A DNA stretch of 21,983 bases from JAIVJN01 sp036732565 (lineage in GTDB: Bacteria > Acidobacteriota > Vicinamibacteria > Vicinamibacterales > UBA2999). The position numbers and the translations under genes were made by a program. Within the stretch, counting starts at the first letter, position 1; each line of letters begins with the position of its first letter. The stretch is from contig DAINCF010000038.1 of the NCBI GenBank assembly GCA_036732565.1, forward strand, positions 1 through 21,983. Reading direction: 5' to 3'. The notes below the pieces were generated by a model. That model was not told the DNA's origin and searched no databases. It saw only the letters and a list, made by a program, of their open reading frames with translations. Positions 8,126-15,086 of the stretch are shown here, one piece after another.

Positions 8126-9754
8126 ATGCGCCCATCGTGGTCTCCGAGTGGACGTGCACTACTCTCGTTCGCGCTGCTCGTTACGATCTGGGTCGGCTCC
8201 CGCGCCATCACTCGTGAGGAGTCCTTCTTCCTCCAAGGCGACCCACCGCGGTATCTCCTCAACGGCGCGTTTCTCTATGACCTGATCGGCGCAGGCGTCT
8301 GGCGACCCGCGGACGTCGTCTCGTTTGCCCAGCGCTACTACGCTCGATACCCCGCCCTGTCGCTTGGTCATCACCCGCCGCTCTTACCGGCGAGCCTGGT
8401 GCCATTCTTCGCGGTCTTCGGCGTCTCGGTTTTCGCGGGCCGCCTCGCCATCCTCGCGTTCTTCGTCATGTCCGTGGTCTTGGTCTACCGGCTTGCCACA
8501 TATCTCTACGACGATGAGCAGGTGGCGGGCTGGAGCAGCCTGCTGTTTGCGAGCGCGCCCATCATCGGGCAATTCGGCCAACGACTGCTGTCCGAGATCC
8601 CGACCATCGCCTTGATGCTGGCCGCGCTGGTGTTCGTCGAGCGGTTCCGTCGCACCGGCGGCTTGCGCAACTACCTGCTCTTCGTCGCCGCGGCGATCGC
8701 CAGCCTGTTGTGTCGCCTGACGGCGATCTACATGTTTCCGGCGTACCTGATGTTGGTGCTGGTCGGTGGTGGTCACCGTCACCTGGCCAAAGGCCGCGTC
8801 GCGATGGCGACGTTGATCGGCATCGGCCTGTTGGGCGGCGCGATGGCCGCCTTTCTGATCTTGTCCCCGTTCAATGCTGGCGTCGTACTGGATGTCCTGC
8901 GACGAGGACCTGAGTGGGCTGCCGTTCGAGCGATGTACGACGCTCTCGTGCGGCAAACGCCCCTCGTGGCAACGATGACAGGGGGCGTGCTGCTGGCGGT
9001 CATGAGAGCGGATCGACGCGTGCTCCGCCCGCTCGTCTGGATCGCGTCGGTGCTGCTCTGCGCAGTGATCTTGACGGGGTCGATCGAGCCGGGGCGCTAC
9101 TCCATCCTCGCCGTGCCCGCGCTCTGCATTCTCGGGGCGAGCCCGATGGGCCGCACATCCACGGGTCCGCAACGCATCGCCTGGGCGGTCCTGCTCATCA
9201 TCGCCATCGTCTTTCAGCTGCGCAATACGTGGAGTCGGCCGACGTGGGATACGCCGGGCTACGAAGACGCGGCGCGGTTCATCGTGGCGCACGCACAGAC
9301 GCCGACGGTGCTCTACAGCGCGTCGGTCGACGCCGGGTACTTCGTGTTCTTCGTCCGGAAGCACGACCCTGGCCACCGTCTCGTGATTCTGCGATCCGAC
9401 AAGCTCCTCACGACCTCGTACATGTCGTCGCTGAGCGTAGAGGATCGCATCGACCAGCCGGAAGAGATCTTCGAGATCCTGGGGACCTACGGCATACGCT
9501 ACGTCGTGATCGAGGATCGGGTGAGCGGGACGGTCACGTTGGATTGGCTGCGCGACCTCGTGAAGACCGACCGCTTCGTGGAGCGTCGTCGAATTCCAAT
9601 CGGTCGCGGGAATGAGCTGCTCGATGGGGTCTCGCTGGCGGTTTACGAGTACCTCGACGCGACGCAGGCTACACCCGACGCCGAGCTCGATCTGAACATT
9701 CCGCTGGTCGGACGCCGCATCGTGTTGCCGCTGTCCGACCTGATCGGGCGGTGA
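8126..9754 (+). CDS. GT39-like (ArnT/PMT-type) membrane glycosyltransferase
   Basis: 542-residue integral membrane protein. The N-terminal helix (LLSFALLVTIWVGS) is followed by a periplasmic loop with acidic residues (REESFFLQGDPPRYLLNGAF), the usual place of the catalytic Asp in GT-C enzymes, and by YPALSLGHHPPLLPA, which resembles the H-PP loop of the GT39/ArnT superfamily. Around nine to ten helices run to about residue 375. A soluble C-terminal domain of about 165 residues follows (YGIRYVVIEDRVSG), common in uncharacterised bacterial members. Such enzymes use polyprenyl-phosphate sugars on the periplasmic side. Substrate and acceptor cannot be read from sequence. It probably forms an operon with the preceding GT2 gene. 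Confidence 0.85.
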   Translation: MRPSWSPSGRALLSFALLVTIWVGSRAITREESFFLQGDPPRYLLNGAFLYDLIGAGVWRPADVVSFAQRYYARYPALSLGHHPPLLPASLVPFFAVFGVSVFAGRLAILAFFVMSVVLVYRLATYLYDDEQVAGWSSLLFASAPIIGQFGQRLLSEIPTIALMLAALVFVERFRRTGGLRNYLLFVAAAIASLLCRLTAIYMFPAYLMLVLVGGGHRHLAKGRVAMATLIGIGLLGGAMAAFLILSPFNAGVVLDVLRRGPEWAAVRAMYDALVRQTPLVATMTGGVLLAVMRADRRVLRPLVWIASVLLCAVILTGSIEPGRYSILAVPALCILGASPMGRTSTGPQRIAWAVLLIIAIVFQLRNTWSRPTWDTPGYEDAARFIVAHAQTPTVLYSASVDAGYFVFFVRKHDPGHRLVILRSDKLLTTSYMSSLSVEDRIDQPEEIFEILGTYGIRYVVIEDRVSGTVTLDWLRDLVKTDRFVERRRIPIGRGNELLDGVSLAVYEYLDATQATPDAELDLNIPLVGRRIVLPLSDLIGR

Positions 9755-9783
9755 TTACGACCGTCGCTCCGCCTTCCAGCCTC

Positions 9784-9811
9784 AACTGCAACGTTTGCCG
9801 GTGTCGCAGTT
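9784..9811. terminator. Weak inverted repeat between convergent genes
   Basis: The 77-bp gap between the GT39-like gene and the convergent FkbM gene holds AACTGC (9784-9789) and its complement GCAGTT (9806-9811) around a 16-base loop. There is no T-run on either side. It could be a weak bidirectional terminator, but the stem is short and may be chance. Confidence 0.2.
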
Positions 9812-9831
9812 CTCGCCTGGCCCATGCGCGG

Positions 9832-10755
9832 CTATGCTACGGCCCTGGCGTCGATGCGCGACAAGAGAACGTCCACGGATTCCTTGTGGTTTCCCGCCGC
9901 GGCTTCCTCCAGGATCGGCAAGCACTTGGTGGCGTCGTCGAAATCCAAGTCCATCAGGTTCAGATCGGCGTTCACGACAACACCATACGGGAACATGCCG
10001 GTGATGACTTCCGCGTACCGAACGGGGTCGCCGCCGAGCCGGCGGATTCCGTACGGCCAGAACTCGGTCATGAGGAGATCGGCGTGGCCGAAGGTGTTGC
10101 GGCCACCCTCGCTCACCAAGGGTTCAGCGCCCTGAACGTCCATCTTGATGACGACCGGGTGCTCGAGGCGCGCAACATCCACGACCCCATCCAGCCGTCT
10201 CGCGGGCACCGACACGATGGTGCGGTTCGCTTCGTCCATCAGCGCCGGCGCCGAAGTCGGCCGGTGGAGACGATGATCGCCCATGTTGCCAGGAGACAGC
10301 TCGAAGTCGAGCAGACCCGACTCGGATGACAAGGCGACGTTGTGCAGCGAGACGTGCTTGGATCCATTCGCCTGCACGTTGAGCTGCAGCATCCTGAAGT
10401 TGGTGGGATCGGGCTCGAAGGCGATGACCTTCGCCGCACCTTTGGCGACGGGCACGGTGTACATGCCGATGTTGGCGCCGAGATCGATAAAGGTGCCTCT
10501 GCCGTTCAGGATCCCGAGAATGTAGGCGATGGCATCCCAGTTCCAGTGTCCGGTGCGGAGATACGTCGTGAACACCGCATCGTCCTTCATGTAGCCGAAC
10601 ATGGTGCCGTTACGGCCACGGATGGACGCGGCTTCGATGTTGAGCCGGCGAGCCAGTTCCTTGAAGAGTGACAGTTGATACTGGTGCGGCGCGCGGTCGA
10701 GCATCGAACGAGCCGCCACCCCAGCCGCTCTCCTAAGCGCCAGATTGATATTCAT
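9832..10755 (-). CDS. FkbM family methyltransferase
   Basis: About 307 residues. The class I SAM-binding motif is clear: TFIDLGANIGMYTVPVA (89-103 region), then VIAFEPDPTNF (acidic residue after strand 2) and VIKMDVQGAEP (204-211), the hallmark IDVEG-like motif of FkbM. Family members O-methylate sugars, lipids or secondary metabolites. In this glycan context a capping or decorating methylation of the surface polysaccharide is plausible, and Wzt-type exporters are known to read such terminal modifications; the link is inference. ATG 10755 is chosen; the open frame extends to 10827 but adds a sequence without family features. An ACCCACGTGGGT palindrome lies just upstream where a ribosome site would be expected. 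Confidence 0.9.
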   Translation of the reverse strand: MNINLALRRAAGVAARSMLDRAPHQYQLSLFKELARRLNIEAASIRGRNGTMFGYMKDDAVFTTYLRTGHWNWDAIAYILGILNGRGTFIDLGANIGMYTVPVAKGAAKVIAFEPDPTNFRMLQLNVQANGSKHVSLHNVALSSESGLLDFELSPGNMGDHRLHRPTSAPALMDEANRTIVSVPARRLDGVVDVARLEHPVVIKMDVQGAEPLVSEGGRNTFGHADLLMTEFWPYGIRRLGGDPVRYAEVITGMFPYGVVVNADLNLMDLDFDDATKCLPILEEAAAGNHKESVDVLLSRIDARAVA

Positions 10756-10761
10756 CCAGAT

Positions 10762-10773
10762 ACCCACGTGGGT
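10762..10773. promoter_or_regulatory. 12-bp perfect palindrome upstream of the FkbM gene
   Basis: ACCCACGTGGGT reads the same on both strands and lies 7 to 18 bases before the proposed FkbM ATG (minus strand), inside the 95-bp divergent spacer. It could be an operator for a dimeric regulator or a small hairpin masking translation initiation. No cognate regulator is identified. Confidence 0.35.
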
Positions 10774-10850
10774 TCTGGGGGGTACGTGACATCGTATCGC
10801 CACTTCGAGTACGGACTCCAGCGCCAAGCGTGGTGCGGTAAGGTAGAGCC

Positions 10851-11129
10851 ATGGCGACGATTTCGGTGCACCATGCCAGCGGGGCGACCTATCGAGTGAC
10901 CGTGGAAGAGTCAGGCGGTGCGACGTCGCACGACGTCACGGTATGGCCATCGGATGTCGAGCGCTACGCGCCAGGCGCGACGCCCGAGGCGCTGGTTCGG
11001 GCATCGTTCGAGTTCCTGCTGCAGCGTGAGCCGAAGGAGGCGATCTTGCGTCGTTTCGAACTGCCGGTGATCGAACGCTATTTTCCGGAGTACGCGGCCC
11101 GTATCGGGAGCCTCGTCGAACCCGCTTAG
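10851..11129 (+). CDS. Conserved-looking small hypothetical protein
   Basis: 92 residues, acidic to neutral, no signal peptide or membrane segment. The N-terminal half is predicted beta (TISVHHASGATYRVTVEE, HDVTVWPSDVERYA) and the C-terminal half helical (TPEALVRASFEFLLQREPKEAIL then FELPVIERYFPEYAARI). The pattern, especially the LLQREPKEAILRRFELPVI stretch, resembles a small uncharacterised protein seen in several phyla, but I cannot name a family. AAGG lies seven bases before the ATG, giving a plausible ribosome site. It converges on the next gene with a 4-bp overlap (shared TTAG). Confidence 0.7.
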   Translation: MATISVHHASGATYRVTVEESGGATSHDVTVWPSDVERYAPGATPEALVRASFEFLLQREPKEAILRRFELPVIERYFPEYAARIGSLVEPA

Positions 11130-11350
11130 CGCTTCCTGGCCTTCTTCGCTGCCTTCGCTTTCTTGGCCTTCTTCGCCTTCTTGGCTTTCTTCGCCTTCCT
11201 GGCCGCCTGCCCTTCCGGCGCGCTCTTGCGCTTCACGTCAGCGCCGTGCGCCCGCTTGTAGGTTTGGATGTCCTCGAACTGCCCTTGATCGTCTCGGACG
11301 GCGTAGAGCTTCGTCCCCTTCGCGCTTCTGTGCGTCGTTCTCTTGGCCAT
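11126..11350 (-). CDS. Small basic protein with histone-H1-like Lys/Ala tail
   Basis: 74 residues. A short N-terminal module (MAKRTTHRSAKGTKLYAVRDDQGQ, then FEDIQTYKRAHGADVKRKS) is followed by a tail made almost only of Lys and Ala (repeats of AKKAKK, residues about 48-74). Such tails bind DNA or RNA non-specifically, as in bacterial H1-like proteins, so a nucleoid-associated role is plausible but inferred. ATG 11350 is chosen: AGGAGG at 11363-11368 lies 12 bases upstream, while an upstream GTG at 11371 overlaps that site. The tail is encoded by near-repeats of AAG and GCC/GCG codons and so should vary in length between strains. Confidence 0.75.
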   Translation of the reverse strand: MAKRTTHRSAKGTKLYAVRDDQGQFEDIQTYKRAHGADVKRKSAPEGQAARKAKKAKKAKKAKKAKAAKKARKR

Positions 11351-11434
11351 ATCGCGATCGAACCTCCTCACGGAATGCGAACGCGAGTGTGCAGGATCGA
11401 TCGAGAAAACGCAAGCGCGCGACGCTCGCAGTCT

Positions 11435-14077
11435 CTACTGATCGCGCAAGACGACCACTGGATCGACGCGCGTCGCGCGATGGGCGGGCCCGAGCGACGC
11501 CACGCACGCCACGATCAGGAGCGTCGCACCGACGATGAGAAACGTCGGCGCGTCGGTCGCGGGTGTCTCGTAGAGGAGGCCGGCCATCGACGAGCTCGCG
11601 CCGAGCGCCAGCAGCGCGCCGAGGACCACGCCGGCCGCCGCCAATCCGAAGGCTTCCACCACCACGAGGCGTAACAACGTGGCTGGCGCCGCGCCAAGGG
11701 CCATGCGCACGCCCATCTCGCGGCGCCGCTGCGCGACCGCGTACGACATGACACCGTACAGGCCGATCGACGCAACCACGAGCGCCAGCACGCCGAAGGC
11801 GCCGAGCACGAAGACCTGTACCTCTGGTCGCGCCGTCTGCCCTGCGATCAGGGCGTCCATCGGTTGCACCTGCGAGACGCCCTGGTCGGGGTCGAGGCGA
11901 CGCAGCACCGATCGAACGTCAGCAACCACGGATGCGGGCGGACCGGTGGTTCTGACCACGATTGAGGCGATCGAGCCGGTCTCCTGCGTCTGCGGCAGGT
12001 AGATGGCCGGCCGCGGCGCCTGGTCGAGAGCCGTCGTCCGCACGTCCCCAGCGATGGCCACGATCTCGGAGTCTCGCGGCTTCAGCAAGCTCCAGAAGAC
12101 ACTCAAGCGCTTGCCGATCACCGGCTCGCCTGGAAACCACTGCTTGGCGAGCGTCTCGTTGACGATCACCACACGGGGCGTATCCAAGCGGTCGCGGTCG
12201 TTGAAATCGCGGCCCTCCAAGAGCGGGATCCCCATTGTCCGGAAATAGCCGTCCGTGACGACCGACACGTCTCCGCCAACTCCTTCACTCCGATCTGGCT
12301 GGGGACGATCGCTGCGATGGAAGAGGGTGGAGGATTGGAGGCCACTCAACGGCAGAAAATGCACCGACGAGGCGCTGACGACGCCGGGCGTCGCGCGGAT
12401 CCCTTGAATCAGGTCGCGCAGGAACGTGACCCTCCGCTCCGGTTCCCGGTACTTGGCGGGCGACATCAGCATCCGCATGGTGAGGAGGCGTTCGGTCTGC
12501 AACCCCGTGTCGACCTCGTACAGCGCCGCCAAGCTTCGTCCCATCAGGCCCGCGGCAACCGCCAGTACGAGCGCCAGCGCCACCTCGGCAATCACCAGCG
12601 CCCGTCGCACGCGAGCGTGCGTGCCCGCGATCGAGCGGCCGCTGCTGCGCAACGGGTCGTACAGGTTGGCGGGCTTCGCCTGGAGTGCCGGCAACAGGCC
12701 GAACAGTACGCCGACGGCGGCGGCGGCGGCGAGCGCGAAGACCACGACCGTGCGGTCGATGCCAACCTCCTGGGCGCGCGGCAGCGGAAACGATGGTGGA
12801 AACAGCGTCGGAATAAGCGGCACCGCAAAGGACGCAAGCAGAAGTCCCAGCACGCCCCCACACACGCTCAGGACCAGGCTCTCGACCAGCAGCTGATGGA
12901 CGAGCCGCCAGCGTCCGGCGCCCAGCGCCAGCCGCACGGCCATCTCCGGAGCGCGCGTGGCGGCGCGCATCATCATCAGATTCGCGATGTTCGCGCAGGC
13001 CAGGAGCAAGAGACAGGCGACGGCGCCGAAGAGCACCCACAGAATGCGACGGGTGTCGCCCACGGTCTGCTCGAGCAACGGGACCACCGATGCGCTGTAC
13101 CCCCGGTTGAGCGCCGGCCGCTCGGCGGCGAGCTCCGCTGCCACCCGCTCCATCTCCGCCTGCGCCACCTGCAGGCTGGCGTCGGGCTTCAAGCGCGCCA
13201 CCGTCACCATGCTGCGGCCAGTGGGCAGCTGGGACAGGTCCAGTTGGAACGCCGTGTACAGCTCGGCCGCGCGGGCTCCGGGAAACGTGAACGTCGCGGG
13301 CATCACGCCGACGATTTCGTGGGGCGCGCCGTTGATCGTCAGCAGTCGTCCAAGCACATCGGGCGCCCCGCCGTAGCGCTGCTGCCAGAATCGATAGCTG
13401 AGGACGGCGGTCATCGATCCACCTGCGACATCCTCCCCACTCCGAATCGTGCGACCGATCAGCGGCGGCACGGCCAGCGCGTCGAAGAACTCAGCCGTCA
13501 CCCGCATCCCATCGACCTGGTCGGCGTCGCCCAGCCCGGTCACGTTCATCGGAATCCAGCTGACCAGGCCGATGCGCTCGAACACGCGGTTTCGCGTCCG
13601 CCAGTCGACGTAGTTCGGCGTGGAGACGAGGTTCCGCGCAATCTGTGGGTTGCGCTCCCAGACCATCACCAACCGATCGGACTCAGGAAACGGCAAGGGC
13701 TTCAAGAGCACGGCGTTGACGACGGCGAAGACGGCGATGGTGGCGCCGATGCCAAGCGCCAGCATCCCGATGGCGACGGTCGAGAACGTGGCGTCCCGCG
13801 ACAGCGAGCGCACGGCGAACCGGACGTCCTGCACGAGGCGCTCGCGCGCCACTCGTCCGGATAGGCCGCGGGTGACTTCTTCGACCAGCGGCACGTTCCC
13901 GAAGTCCCGCGCCGCCGACGCGCGCGCCTCGTCCGGCCGTGCGCCGGCCTCAACCCGCCGCTCGGCCTCGGTGGCGAGATGAAACGCGATCTCCTGGCGA
14001 AGATCCTCGTCCGCTCGATCGGTCTGACCGGGCGAAGGCCACCGCAGCCACGCGCGCACACGAGACCAGAGCGCCAT
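11435..14077 (-). CDS. Acidobacterial duplicated orphan permease (ADOP), MacB/FtsX type
   Basis: 880 residues. The N-terminal prefix (DEDLRQEIAFHLATEAERRVEAG then ARDFGNVPLVEEVTR) is the ADOP signature. Next comes a MacB-type unit: DVRFAVRSLSRDATFSTVAIGMLALGIGATIAVFAVVNAVLL, a periplasmic core domain, and an FtsX block (ILWVLFGAVACLLLLACANIANLMM and following helices). A second unit repeats this and ends in RRREMGVRMALGAAPATLLRLVVVEAFGLAAAGVVLGALLAL and HRATRVDPVVVLRDQ. Total length is about twice MacB's membrane part. MacB permeases work with a cytoplasmic ATPase in efflux or mechanotransmission, but no ATPase gene is adjacent, hence orphan. ATG 14077 is chosen because AAGGAG (14084-14089) sits six bases upstream. 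It follows the PadR gene by 20 bases, as is typical for this family. Confidence 0.95.
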   Translation of the reverse strand: MALWSRVRAWLRWPSPGQTDRADEDLRQEIAFHLATEAERRVEAGARPDEARASAARDFGNVPLVEEVTRGLSGRVARERLVQDVRFAVRSLSRDATFSTVAIGMLALGIGATIAVFAVVNAVLLKPLPFPESDRLVMVWERNPQIARNLVSTPNYVDWRTRNRVFERIGLVSWIPMNVTGLGDADQVDGMRVTAEFFDALAVPPLIGRTIRSGEDVAGGSMTAVLSYRFWQQRYGGAPDVLGRLLTINGAPHEIVGVMPATFTFPGARAAELYTAFQLDLSQLPTGRSMVTVARLKPDASLQVAQAEMERVAAELAAERPALNRGYSASVVPLLEQTVGDTRRILWVLFGAVACLLLLACANIANLMMMRAATRAPEMAVRLALGAGRWRLVHQLLVESLVLSVCGGVLGLLLASFAVPLIPTLFPPSFPLPRAQEVGIDRTVVVFALAAAAAVGVLFGLLPALQAKPANLYDPLRSSGRSIAGTHARVRRALVIAEVALALVLAVAAGLMGRSLAALYEVDTGLQTERLLTMRMLMSPAKYREPERRVTFLRDLIQGIRATPGVVSASSVHFLPLSGLQSSTLFHRSDRPQPDRSEGVGGDVSVVTDGYFRTMGIPLLEGRDFNDRDRLDTPRVVIVNETLAKQWFPGEPVIGKRLSVFWSLLKPRDSEIVAIAGDVRTTALDQAPRPAIYLPQTQETGSIASIVVRTTGPPASVVADVRSVLRRLDPDQGVSQVQPMDALIAGQTARPEVQVFVLGAFGVLALVVASIGLYGVMSYAVAQRRREMGVRMALGAAPATLLRLVVVEAFGLAAAGVVLGALLALGASSSMAGLLYETPATDAPTFLIVGATLLIVACVASLGPAHRATRVDPVVVLRDQ

Positions 14078-14097
14078 GATGGACTCCTTGCTCTCCA

Positions 14098-14445
14098 CTA
14101 AACGGGTTTCATCACGCGCGCAATCGCCGCGACGAGTTGATCCCATTTCGACTGCGCGCGGAGCAGTTGCTTCTTGCCGGCCGGGGTCAGCCGGTAGTAC
14201 TTCGCGCGCTGCTTGTTCTCGCTGAGCTTCCACTCGGACGCGATCCAGCCTTGATGGGCCAGCCGATGGAGCGCCGGATAGAGCGAGCCGTGATCGACTT
14301 GCAACGCGTCCTCGGAGCTCGCCGCGATCGCGACACCGATGCCGTGCCCGTGCTGCGGCCCCCACTGGAGGGTCCGCAGGATCAACATATCCAGCGTGCC
14401 CTGCAGCAGCTCAATCCGGTTCTGGTAGCGCGCGCGTTTCGCCAT
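14098..14445 (-). CDS. PadR family transcriptional regulator
   Basis: 115 residues. The winged-helix domain reads LLQGTLDMLILRTLQWGPQHGHGIGVAIAASSEDALQVDHGSLYPALHRLAHQGWIASEWKLSENKQRAKYYRLTPAGKKQL, with the invariant GSLYPAL recognition-helix region and the KYYRLTPAGK wing. The short C-terminus (WDQLVAAIARVM) is the dimer helix of the small PadR class. In Acidobacteriota such PadR genes almost always precede an ADOP permease, as here. It probably represses its own operon through the palindrome just upstream. No ribosome site is clear before the ATG. Confidence 0.95.
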   Translation of the reverse strand: MAKRARYQNRIELLQGTLDMLILRTLQWGPQHGHGIGVAIAASSEDALQVDHGSLYPALHRLAHQGWIASEWKLSENKQRAKYYRLTPAGKKQLLRAQSKWDQLVAAIARVMKPV

Positions 14446-14457
14446 GTGGGAGGTACT

Positions 14458-14486
14458 CTACCACCATGGTAGGAGACGATCTACCA
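14458..14486. promoter_or_regulatory. Probable PadR operator
   Basis: CTACCA (14458-14463) and TGGTAG (14467-14472) form a perfect 6-bp inverted repeat with a 3-base spacer, followed eight bases later by another CTACCA (14481-14486). The cluster lies 13 to 41 bases upstream of the PadR start codon, where RNA polymerase would bind. PadR proteins usually bind such short dyads in their own promoter. Position and symmetry are seen; binding is inferred. Confidence 0.5.
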
Positions 14487-14493
14487 CATACGA

Positions 14494-14645
14494 GTGCCTA
14501 GGTGCCTAGGTGCCTGGGTGCCTAGGTGCCTGGGTGCCTGGGTGCTCGGTGCATAGAGGTCATGTGCAGCATCGGTCCGCAAAGCACCTTTGCACCGAGC
14601 ACTCCAGGAACCCAGGCAACTTAGGCACCGAGGCACCCAGGCACT
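14494..14645. repeat. 8-bp tandem repeat forming a ~150-nt imperfect hairpin
   Basis: From 14494 to 14549 there are seven units of 8 bp (GTGCCTAG or GTGCCTGG, the last GTGCTCGG). The same array recurs in inverse orientation, more degraded, up to 14645. The inner arms GTGCTCGGTGCA (14542-14553) and TGCACCGAGCAC (14591-14602) are a perfect 12-bp inverted repeat around a 37-base loop, and the outer arms pair with mismatches. The element fills most of the PadR/GntR divergent spacer. It contains no open frame of note. It may be a MITE-like or REP-like unit, a transcript stabiliser or an insulator between two promoters. Confidence 0.85.
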
Positions 14646-14666
14646 TGACCAAGTGAATTTTCTTTC

Positions 14667-14697
14667 TTGATCTAATTGTACTATTAAACTAGTATAA
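14667..14697 (+). promoter_or_regulatory. Promoter and overlapping operator of the GntR-slipin operon
   Basis: TTGATC (14667-14672) and TAGTAT (14690-14695) are separated by 17 bases, a good housekeeping-type promoter in an AT-rich island. The dyad TTGTACTA (14676-14683) and TAGTATAA (14690-14697) matches at 7 of 8 positions with a 6-base spacer and covers the -10 box, as expected for autorepression by the GntR protein encoded next. Transcription would start around the ATG at 14700/14706, and no ribosome site is visible, so the mRNA may be leaderless. Confidence 0.6.
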
Positions 14698-14699
14698 GC

Positions 14700-15086
14700 A
14701 TGCACATGGGCATCCTCACCATCGATCCCCGCGACGCGACGCCGATTTACGCGCAGCTCGAGCGCGGGCTGCGGGCGGCGATCGCCACCGGCCGCTTGCG
14801 GCCGGGCGACCAGTTGCCCACCGTGCGACAACTGGCCGTTGATCTTCGCGTCAATGCCAATACCGTCGCGCGCGTCTACGCCGAGCTCGAACGAAGCGGC
14901 GTGCTCGAGACGCGGCGAGGGGTCGGATCGTTCATCAGCGCCACGCCCGCGCAGGCTCATCCGCCGCGCGAGCACGAGCGCCGGCTTCGCGCCTTCGTCA
15001 CGCGCGTGCTGGCCGACGCCGATGCCGCAGGATTCACCGCAGACGATGTCATCGGCGCGCTTCGCGCCCAGCAGGGAGGACGATAA
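14700..15086 (+). CDS. GntR family transcriptional regulator, YtrA type
   Basis: 128 residues. The winged helix-turn-helix is complete: TPIYAQLERGLRAAIATGRLRPGDQLPTVRQLAVDLRVNANTVARVYAELERSGVLETRRGVGSFI. Only a short helical tail of about 45 residues follows, as in the YtrA subfamily, which lacks a large effector domain. YtrA regulators usually control adjacent membrane-transport or envelope-stress genes; here the partner is a slipin. The start is ATG 14700 or 14706, with no ribosome site and a promoter so close that a leaderless message is likely. The stop overlaps the slipin ATG by one base (TAATG). Confidence 0.93.
   Translation: MHMGILTIDPRDATPIYAQLERGLRAAIATGRLRPGDQLPTVRQLAVDLRVNANTVARVYAELERSGVLETRRGVGSFISATPAQAHPPREHERRLRAFVTRVLADADAAGFTADDVIGALRAQQGGR

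Noticed and set aside
8384..9376. Open frame of 330 codons on the minus strand
   Set aside because: It is antisense to the GT39-like membrane gene; His/Arg/Asp-rich, no signal or motif.
11126..11205. Lys-rich tail as a possible non-coding tandem repeat only
   Set aside because: The frame has an ATG, an AGGAGG site and a non-repetitive N-terminal module, so a real small gene is more likely.
12317..13864. Open frame of 515 codons on the plus strand
   Set aside because: It is antisense to the ADOP permease and encodes a Gln/His/Arg-rich low-complexity product.
14078..14365. N-terminal extension of the ADOP frame
   Set aside because: It overlaps PadR coding sequence in another frame; ATG 14077 has AAGGAG at ideal distance and the ADOP prefix begins there.
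14494..14645. Possible CRISPR array
   Set aside because: Repeat units are 8 bp head to tail with no spacers, and no cas gene is nearby.
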